From: Prunus persica
Taxonomy: Eukaryota > Streptophyta > Magnoliopsida > Rosales > Rosaceae
Length of the DNA stretch: 64,000 nt
Assembly (NCBI RefSeq): GCF_000346465.2
Contig: NC_034014.1
Location: forward strand, 8,448,141 to 8,512,140
Direction: 5' to 3'
In this document: positions 56,479 to 64,000 of the stretch, piece after piece
How the letters are laid out: each line of letters opens with the position of its first letter
How positions within the stretch are numbered: position 1 is the first letter of the stretch
Made by a program: the position numbers and the translations under genes
The notes under the pieces: model-generated
Told to the model about the DNA's origin: nothing
Seen by the model: only the letters and a program-made list of their open reading frames with translations
Database searches by the model: none

Positions 56479-57990
56479 CACTAATACAAAAAAGCAAAAA
56501 GACGACGGTAAATCACCGTCGTGTATTCAATTTTTCAATGGTCGTGGAATCCACCGTCATCTTTTCCCTCATATACCACGACGCTAAATCACCGTCGTTG
56601 TTAAAATATACAACGTCATCAACAAATACAAAACGACGTCTTTGTACTGCAAAAAGATCTAAAAAAGCAGTCGAGGATGAGAATAGACGACCAACTCTCT
56701 AAAAAAACCGTCGTTAAAAAGGAAAAATATGACACATATTAAGAGAACAAGACCGCAAGATAGACATACAACGACGGAAATAAAAAAACGACACCGTTAA
56801 ATATCATTTTCACGACAATAACAAATTTGACGTCTTTAAATACATTAGAAGACGACGTTATTGATACCTACTACGTCGCATATATAAAAACAGCCGTCGT
56901 AAAATTAATTTTCCACTTCGATTTTTCGATAAAAGATGACGTGGAAATAGTTGTCAGTGTCATTATTTACAACGTATGTATTTATTGAGTAGACGTTGAA
57001 AAACGAAACAACGTCGGTTACAAATATATGAGAGTCGTATTACAAAATTTATACGTCATATTTTCAGAAACAAACAACGACGATAAATATTAGACGTTGT
57101 TAAATAAAACAACGTCGGAAAACAATAAAAACAGACGTGTTTAGTCTGCTAAAGTTCTAGAAAATAGTCGAGGATGAGAATAGACGACCAACTCAAACAA
57201 ATCACTGTCGTTAAAAAGGAAAAATATGACACATGTTAAAAGAATAAGGCCGCAAGATATACATACAACGACGACAACTAAAATTTTACGCCGTTAAATA
57301 TAATTTACACGACAAGAAAAAATAGGACGTCTTTAAATACATGAGAAGACGACGTTATTGAAATATACTACGTCTCTTATTTACAAACAACCGTCGTGAA
57401 ATAAATTTTCCACTTCGATTTTTCTAAAAAAGATGACGTGGAAATAGTTGTCAGTGTCATTATTTACGACGTATGTATTTATACAGTTGACGTTGAAATG
57501 CGAAACAACGTCGGTGGCATTTATATAGTCGACGTTGTATTTATATCTATCATCATTACTCACGATGCACTTAATAATATAGACGACGTTGAACTTCTAA
57601 ACAACGTCGGTTCCAAATAAATGAGAGCCGTATTACAGAACATATAGACGGCGTTGATTATGATGAGAGCCGTATTACAAATAACGTCGTTTAATTGTTA
57701 TTAGACGGCGGTTATAATGAATTTCCGTCGGAATTCATTTCGTTCCTCTTCGTTTATAAAAGAACTTGCGACGTGGAAAATGTATGATGACGTCGTATTT
57801 TTTAACGTTCAGATTATATATCTCGTTTTTTAGACGTCGGTATTATGGGATTGGAGTCGTGTTATTTTGAATTACATGGCGGTTCTTAATCCTTCCCCGA
57901 CGTGATATCCTGAATAATTGCTTCACAATTGCGTCGTGGTTCTTCATTGTTACGTTGCTTTAAGACGTCGGTAAATATGCTGAATAACTG
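56479..57990. repeat. CACTA 3' subterminal repeat region
   Basis: Dozens of short ACGACG, CGTCGT and AACGTCGG motifs in both orientations, spaced every 15-40 bp. In En/Spm elements such motifs bind the element-encoded protein. Contains a roughly 330-bp direct duplication with a 497-bp period (56671-57000 and 57168-57496). Confidence 0.9.
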
Positions 57991-58090
57991 GTTCACAATA
58001 ATGTCGTGTTTTATTTGAACGTAGAAAGTGAAGAAATCACATTACAATATATTACAAAATTAATGTCATACACTGCCAATTACATAAGCA

Positions 58091-61000
58091 TCATTCAATC
58101 CATATATCTTCACACCCATCTCGAATATTTTGACCGCCTAACTCACCCACCAGTTCATCAAATGTGTCAACATTTGGCATCCCTCTAGTAAATGGCTCAC
58201 ACTCAATTATCACATCACCTAAGACTTCATCACCAATAACATCATTATATTCTCTATTAGGCATTGATAACACTACCGACCAACCACGATGCATCGGGTC
58301 GTCAACAAAAAATATTTGTTTGACTTGAGAAGCCAAAACAAATTGGTCATTCCTATGTCCAATTTTACTCAAATCTACAAGGGTAAATCCAAGTTCGTCG
58401 ACTACAAGACCAGAACTATCTATCCAATCACACCTAAAGACTGGGATTGTAAACTTTTGGTAGTCAAGGTCCCAAATTTCTTGAATGACACCATAGAAAC
58501 CCATATTTGAGAGAATTGGGTTTTTATCCTTGGCACTAGCAACTTGCATGGCATGTGCAAGTAAATAAACTCCACTATTTTGAGTTGTCCGCACATCATC
58601 TTGTGCCTTGATATTGAATTTAATACCTTTAATAAGATAGCTCCTATATAATGGCACTGACATGTTTGGACCAGCTGCTAGCCACCTTAAATTTTCTGAT
58701 ACGCCATGATTGTCTTCCTCAAGTTCACTTTGAACCTGCAAATTAATCATATCTTAATTCAATCTAACATATAAATAAGAAGAAAATTAAAAGAGAAATA
58801 TGTTATTCAACAATATATACCTTGAAGCGTAGCCATTGAATGAAAGTGCTATTGTGCTTATCCTGCAGCCACTTTGTTCTCTTTCTAAATTTTGGATAAG
58901 CAGTCTTGATGTGAATCATATGTTGCCTACATGACACGAAAAATTCAAGCATTACGGTCCTAAATATAGAAGATAAACATAAGAAATAATTTAAAATGGA
59001 AACTTAAAGAATAAAGCTCATACGTACTCGATATAAGGTAGGACTTCCTCCGTATTCTCCAAGACATATAGATGTGCTTGATTCAACAGGTCCTGATCAA
59101 CTACGCTCACTGTGCAACCTGATAATGGCTTTGAAAGTCCCATCTTTTGGCTTGAAGGCACTCCAACTGTACTAACATCAGATAAATGCTGAGTACAACA
59201 CTCTACCGCTTCTTCAGCTATATACCGCTCAGCAATGCAACCTTCGGGACGAGTACGATTCTGAACATACCCCTTCAGCACTTTCATATATCTTTCAAAC
59301 GGATACATCCACCTAAAATATACTGGCCCACATAGACGAACTTCTCTGACAAGATGTACTACTAGATGAACCATGATATCAAAGAATGAAGGGGGAAAGT
59401 ACTTCTCAAGCAAACACAGAGTAACTACTACATCTTCTTCCAACTTATCTAGCTTGGAAACATCAACAGTCTTTGCACATATAGCATTGAAGAAGAAGCA
59501 CAAACGAGTTATTGCATACCTTGCAGGCTTCTCCAAAACAGAACGAATTGCCACAGGGAGCAATTGTTGCATTAAGGTATGACAATCATGTGATTTAAGG
59601 CCAAGAAGTCTTGAATCTTGTAAAGATACAAGATTTTTAATATTTGAAGAATAACCTTCAGGGACCTTCATACCATAGAAAGAATTGCAAACCTCTCTCT
59701 TCTCTGCTCTTGACAAATTTCAAGGCCCATGAGGCAAACGAGTACGTCTTTCTCCATACTCGGGTTGCAAATCAGTTTTGACCCCCATGTTCAATAAATC
59801 TAATCGAGCAGCAATCCCATCTTTATTTTTTCCAGGGATCTCCAGCAATGTACCAATGATACTATCGCAAACATTCTTCTCAATGTGCATAACATCTAGG
59901 GCATGCCTCACAGGAAGGTATTTCCAATACTCGAGATCAAAGAATATTGATTTCTTCTTCCAACAAACTCTGTCACCATTTTCAACCATATGCAGCACTT
60001 CTTCTCCGGTTAATGGCTCGGGAGGTATGCCATATTCAGGTTTCCCATTAAAAGCTGCACGTTGCCTCCTATATGGATGATTGATTGGTAACCATTTTCT
60101 ATGCCCAATGTAACAAATTTTGTGGTCATTTTTCAACCTGTGACTAGGTGTATCATCGCCGCATATTGGACAAGCTTTATATCCTTTAACAACACAACCA
60201 GATAAGTTTCCATAGGCGGGGAAATCATTAATTGTCCACATTAATGCAGCTCTGAGTGTAAAGTATTCTCCATTATGTGCATCATACACTCCTCTAATCC
60301 CAACCCACAAGGATTTTAAATCATCAATCAAAGGCTCCAAGTAGACGTCTATATCATTTCCGGGTTGTTTAGGACCGGAAATCAATAAGGTTAACATCAT
60401 GAACTTTCGTTTCATGCACAGCCATGGAGGGAGATTATATGTAACTAAGATAACCGGCCAACAACTATATCTGCTACTTAGAGAACTGTGGGGATTGAAT
60501 CCATCAGATGAAAGAGCCAATCTCAAGTTTCTCGGCTCATTACCAAACTCAGGCCATTTATCATCAAGAAGTTTCCAAGATGGGGAATCCGCCGGATGAG
60601 ACATCTGACCGTCAATTGATTTTCTAGCAGCATGCCACCAAGTCAAACTCTTAGCTGTCTCATGTGATTGAAACATCCTTTTAAACCTTGAAATTGGGGG
60701 AAAATACCACACCACCTTCGCTGGCACACCCTCTTTCAAGATTGAATCTTTGCCTTCCTTCCACCTTGAGATACCACAAGTAGGATAATTAGTTGAATCC
60801 TCATACTCCTTCCTATACAAGATGCAATCATTGGGGCATGCGTGCATTTTCTCATAACTCAGCCCCAATGCACACAAAGTCTTTTTAGCCTCATACATGG
60901 AGGTTGGTATTGTATTTCCTTCTGGAAGCAAATCGCCTTGAAGTATCAATAATTCTGTAAAACAGACATCACTCATCCCATGTTTTGCCTTCAAATTATA

Positions 61001-61450
61001 CAACTTCACTAATGCCGATAACTTCGTGTACTTTCTACAACCAGGGTACACTGGTTGATCTCCATCCCCAATCACATTGGCAAACTCATACGGATCCGAA
61101 CCAAAATCACCAAAATCATTATCATCCATATCAATTTCTTCAGACACAAAACTGTACCTACTATGGCCATCATCTTCTTCAACATTTCTACTAGCATTAG
61201 TAGTTGCTTCCCAAGGTTCTCCGTGAAATGTCCAATTCTTATAGCTTTGGTCAATTCCATTAAAGTATAAGTGATCCCTTATAATTCCAACCCCAAACAA
61301 CTTCAAATTAACACATTTAACACATGGACAACGGATATGTGTTGTAGTTAGAAGATTTTCTACAGCAAAGTTCAAAAATGCTTCCACCCCAAATTCATAT
61401 GCCTTCGATCTTCTATCCGAGTGCATCCATGACTTATCCATCTCCGACAC
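58091..61450 (-). CDS. CACTA TNP2-type transposase, one in-frame stop
   Basis: Three exons join in phase on the minus strand: 61450-59028, 58926-58821 and 58735-58091, about 1057 codons. Domains in order: transposase-associated N-terminus (MDKSWMHSDRRSKAYEFGVE, IRCPCVKC), the TNP2 transposase core (TWWHAARKSIDGQMSHPADS, LSSDGFNPHSSLSSRYSCWP), then a DUF4218-type region (YFRWMYPFERYMKVLKGYV, RPEGCIAERYIAEE) and a DUF4216-type C-terminus (YGVIQEIWDLDY, VFRCDWID). The only lesion seen is a TGA at 59720-59722, after LPHGP; the same frame continues past it. It could be a recent mutation, a sequencing error, or lie in an intron I could not define. The protein would cut at the CACTA ends. Confidence 0.9.
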
Positions 61451-61539
61451 TATAACCTATTATCTATAATAAAGTGAAAATACAGGCAATGACCATCACT
61501 ATAGCAGATTATACAATGATCTAATCGCAAGTAATACAC

Positions 61540-61760
61540 AACAGAGACGACGGGTTTTAAACAAAAACAGACATATTTGGCATATATAGACGACGGATTT
61601 TTAACAGACGTCGTCTATTATAAGTAATACAAACCACGGTTTATGAAAAAACCGTCGTGTATAAGTAATACAACGACGGTAGTTTAAAAACACCGTCGTG
61701 TAATCGTCGTCGTAAGCCTTAAAATTCGTCGTGTTCTCAGTTTATTTCAAGAACACAAAC
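61540..61760. repeat. CACTA 5' subterminal motifs next to the transposase start
   Basis: Inverted pairs such as ACGACGG...CCGTCGT recur, including TTTATGAAAAAACCGTCGTG near 61642-61661. They lie between the transposase start and the gap. Confidence 0.75.
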
Positions 61761-61762
61761 CC

Positions 61763-61862
61763 NNNNNNNNNNNNNNNNNNNNNNNNNNNNNNNNNNNNNN
61801 NNNNNNNNNNNNNNNNNNNNNNNNNNNNNNNNNNNNNNNNNNNNNNNNNNNNNNNNNNNNNN
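61763..61862. other. Assembly gap (100 N)
   Basis: Exactly 100 N, the usual placeholder for a gap of unknown size, inside the CACTA element. Frames read across it are meaningless. Confidence 0.99.
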
Positions 61863-62334
61863 CTGTGTCTTTTTGTGTTGATTTCCAGCAAAAGTACACC
61901 TTTATTTGATCTTGTCATGAACCCATTAAACAGAAAATCCATGAACCCATACCTATAAGCACATTATTAACAGATCGCAAAGCATACACATAAAACCCTT
62001 TAACAAAACAACCTAATATAACTCGAATCGTTACTAGAATCATCACTCGAATCCCCATCTTCATTATCAGTTTCTTCCTTCGTAGGTACTATTTGCTCCC
62101 CATCATTTTCTCCATAGCGGAAAATGACAAGATCAAATAAAGGTGTACTTTTGCTGGAAATCATCACAAAAAGACACAGATCACCAACTTCCAAATGATT
62201 TCCGATCAAGCTTATCGATTCCTTGAACCAGTCATGAACCCATTAAACAGAAAATCCATGAACCCATACCTATAAGCACATTATTAACAGATCGCAAAGC
62301 ATACACATAAAATCCTTTAACAAAACAACCTAAT
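61863..62334. repeat. Inverted and direct duplications beside the gap
   Basis: 61863-61918 is the reverse complement of about 62126-62182 (AAGTACACCTTTATTTGATC against GATCAAATAAAGGTGTACTT). 61915-62019 recurs in direct orientation at about 62228-62334 (ATGAACCCATTAAACAGAAA). Both arms meet the gap, so a scaffolding or collapsed-repeat artefact is possible. Confidence 0.85.
62000..62233 (-). pseudogene. B3 DNA-binding domain fragment inside the CACTA element
   Basis: The minus strand encodes WFKESISLIGNHLEVGDLCL, then FVMISSKSTPLFDLVIFR and an acidic tail (EETDNEDGDSSDDSSNDSS) before a stop. W..F...N.L..GD.C.F....F..VIFR is the C-terminal half of the plant B3 domain (REM-type). The N-terminal half is absent. 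It lies outside the transposase gene, between the subterminal arrays, and looks like a captured host exon. A partial copy (SSKSTPLFDLVM) is encoded on the plus strand beside the gap. Confidence 0.65.
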
Positions 62335-62499
62335 ATCATTCAATGAATTTACAAGGGGAAGATAGGGTTTGTACTTACAGGTTGGACGAGCTCACAGATT
62401 CGACGGAGCCTGGAGAGTGCAACTTTTAATTAGAGCAGAAGTGAGAGAGCGAAATGTTATGTCGCGCGAAATCTGAAAATTTTAGGTTTCAGGGTTCGA

Positions 62500-64000
62500 A
62501 GTATAAGAATAAGAGCCAAATCTAAAAAAATTTAGGTCGCGCGAAAATTTTTAGAGTTCGCGCGTTTTAAAACGTCGAAAGAAAAACCAAGGCGAAAGTT
62601 CTACACGTACCGACGTAAATTTAATATTCCACGACGGAAAGTTCATTTTTCGGATTAAGAACGTAAGGCCGTTCATTTTGAAGCTTCATTTTTCGGATTA
62701 ATTTTAAATTTATTTTGAATTTTTTATATAACGACGACTGAAAAACCACGTCGGTGTTAAGAAATTAAAGACGTTGTAAATTATATAAACCGACTTACAT
62801 ATTAAAATGACGTCGTTTAAAGCGTAAACCATGTCGTATGTTTTTCTGTACGACGTAAAATATGTATTCCACGACGCAACCACCGTCGTTAAAAATTAAT
62901 ACCCTAAACCCATAAAACTAAATTATACAATTTAAAAAATTAAGTTTATAAAAGGTTTTATGGTTTTAAAGCCTAACATATACCCTAGACTACCCAAAAA
63001 TTATACTTTAAAAATAAACCCCAATAAATAACAACCCTAATCTCTAAACCCTAGACTCTAAACCCTAAACCATAAAACTAGAAGTGATTTTATGACTCAT
63101 CAAAACAATTTTGTTTTGGATGGTCATTTTAAATTTTTGTTATTCAAAATGAATTTTTTCAAGGTTTATGTGGAAGAAAATATATCAATGACTTCATAGG
63201 AGTTGACTTTTCAATTTTCTGATTTATTTTAAATTTATTTTGAATATTTTGATATAAAAATAATAAAATATTCTTACCACAACAACAAACCACGTCGGTG
63301 TTAATAAATTGTAGACGTTGTAAATTGTAATAGACTACTAAGTCGTTAAAATGACGTCGTTAAAATGAGAAACCATGGCGGCTATTTAACTATACGACGT
63401 AAAATATATATATCAACGACTTAACCGCTGTCGTTACATAAACGTCGTCGATGATACCCTGAACCCTTAAGAAATTGAAGATGTTGTAAACCATAAACGA
63501 CTCAATTGTTCAAAGAACGTCGTCTAACTATATTTTTACGTCGTATTTGTTTAAAACACGAAACAACAAAATACGACGGTTTTTGACTTTATTAGGTCGT
63601 TGGAAAAGTATTACACGTCGGTTAAGCAATTTGTATGTTTGTTTTTTTTTTAATTTAAGAAAACCTCAACAAATTTTTACATTACATATTATAGAGAAAA
63701 TTTGTACATTATACATAAATATCAAGTGTTCAATAATTGCCCTGTTTAATAATTTGGAAAACAAACTCTGCCCATTCATTCCGGACTTCATCAATGGCTT
63801 CTTGGGGGTATGAAGCTTCCTGGTTTCCCTTGGCATACTGCATAAACAATGACTATTAGGGTTTATAAATAAAAAGAAATTCAATCACAGACGACGATAT
63901 TTTTCATAACCGACGTAGTATATCCATTCAACGACGTTAATTTTACATGACCGTCGTTGATAATACAAAAAACGACGTGAAATGTATGAAGGTAAGTGGG
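62500..64000. repeat. CACTA 5' subterminal repeat region (incomplete)
   Basis: Repeated ACGACGG, AACGTCG and GACGTCGT motifs in both orientations across 1.5 kb, continuing to the window end. Plant telomere-like CCCTAAA units occur at 63033-63071. A short unrecognised frame at 63666-63884 is not supported as a gene. Confidence 0.8.
63033..63071. repeat. Degenerate interstitial telomere-like repeat
   Basis: Four CCCTAA-type units, two of them exact CTAAACCCTA, occur within 39 bp, with another CCCTAAACCC near 62904. The array is too short to be telomeric. Confidence 0.7.

Larger units (their letters stand above)
56479..64000 (-). mobile_element. CACTA (En/Spm) transposon, continues past the window end
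   Basis: One terminus is visible at 56479, beginning CACTAATACAAAAAAGC, preceded by AAA as the possible 3-bp target site. From there, and again from about 61540 onward, there are dense ACGACGG/CCGTCGT subterminal motifs. Between them lies a minus-strand TNP2-type transposase gene (58091-61450). The motif array still continues at 64000, so the other terminus is outside. The 5' side also carries a B3-domain fragment. The element is at least 7.5 kb. Confidence 0.92.

Noticed and set aside
61731..61958. Frames running across the N block
   Set aside because: The gap has unknown real length, so the reading frame across it has no meaning.
63033..63071. True telomere or chromosome end
   Set aside because: Only a few degenerate CCCTAAA units, embedded inside a transposon.
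1..64000. CRISPR arrays, bacterial operons, rRNA or tRNA genes
   Set aside because: Spliced eukaryotic genes throughout; the repeats found are transposon arms, microsatellites or subterminal motifs, and no tRNA cloverleaf or rRNA core was recognised by eye. A tRNAscan run would be decisive.

Overview
The window is nuclear DNA of a dicot plant. Genes have many short introns with GT-AG borders, intergenic DNA is AT-rich, and the proteins are plant-specific (chloroplast MRS2 magnesium transporter, plant GDSL lipase, threonine deaminase with a plastid-type leader). The mix of low-copy genes and young transposons fits a compact woody-dicot genome, possibly Rosaceae/Prunus; that assignment is inference. 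A 100-N scaffold gap lies at 61763-61862.

Gene block (5-37 kb). Five genes have intact exon chains whose phases I checked base by base: an SRPK-type SR-protein kinase (+, 5042-7998, 550 aa), a chloroplast MRS2-11/MGT10-like magnesium transporter (-, 10867-15166, 13 exons, 451 aa), a SAAL1-like armadillo protein (+, 19836-26433), RMI2 of the RecQ-Top3-Rmi dissolution complex (-, 26895-28020, 135 aa) and a secreted GDSL esterase/lipase (-, 29220-31169, 351 aa). A sixth locus (-, 34451-37415) is a threonine deaminase with two single-base frameshifts and no ACT regulatory region, read as a pseudogene. The genes are unrelated housekeeping or metabolic loci and do not form a pathway.

Mobile DNA fills most of the rest, and several insertions can be bounded to the base by target-site duplications (TSDs): a copia relic (1-3639) split by a solo LTR (1042-1939, TSD ATCTC); a PIF/Harbinger-type element just upstream of SRPK (4087-4830, TSD TAA); a young 1.56-kb non-autonomous LTR element (8498-10053, TSD ATTTC) that seems to carry a bHLH-gene fragment; a Pack-MULE (16362-19609, 9-bp TSD) carrying exons of an N-carbamoylputrescine amidase gene plus a FAR1 domain; a TATCG-rich element (37730-40079) with a hAT-like insertion; an LTR element (41568-48452, TSD ATTAT) that received a young copia element (42884-47482, TSD CTTCC); a 6.9-kb MuDR-like MULE (48771-55690) whose transposase is split by a Harbinger-type element (51054-52812, TSD TTA); and the end of a large CACTA element (56479 to beyond the window) with an almost intact transposase and a B3-domain fragment.

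The most notable items are the gene-fragment captures (amidase plus FAR1 in a MULE, bHLH in a small LTR element, B3 in a CACTA element), the nested insertions with intact TSDs, the ACT-less threonine deaminase, and an in-frame intron-like segment in SAAL1. I saw no CRISPR array, operon, rRNA or tRNA gene.
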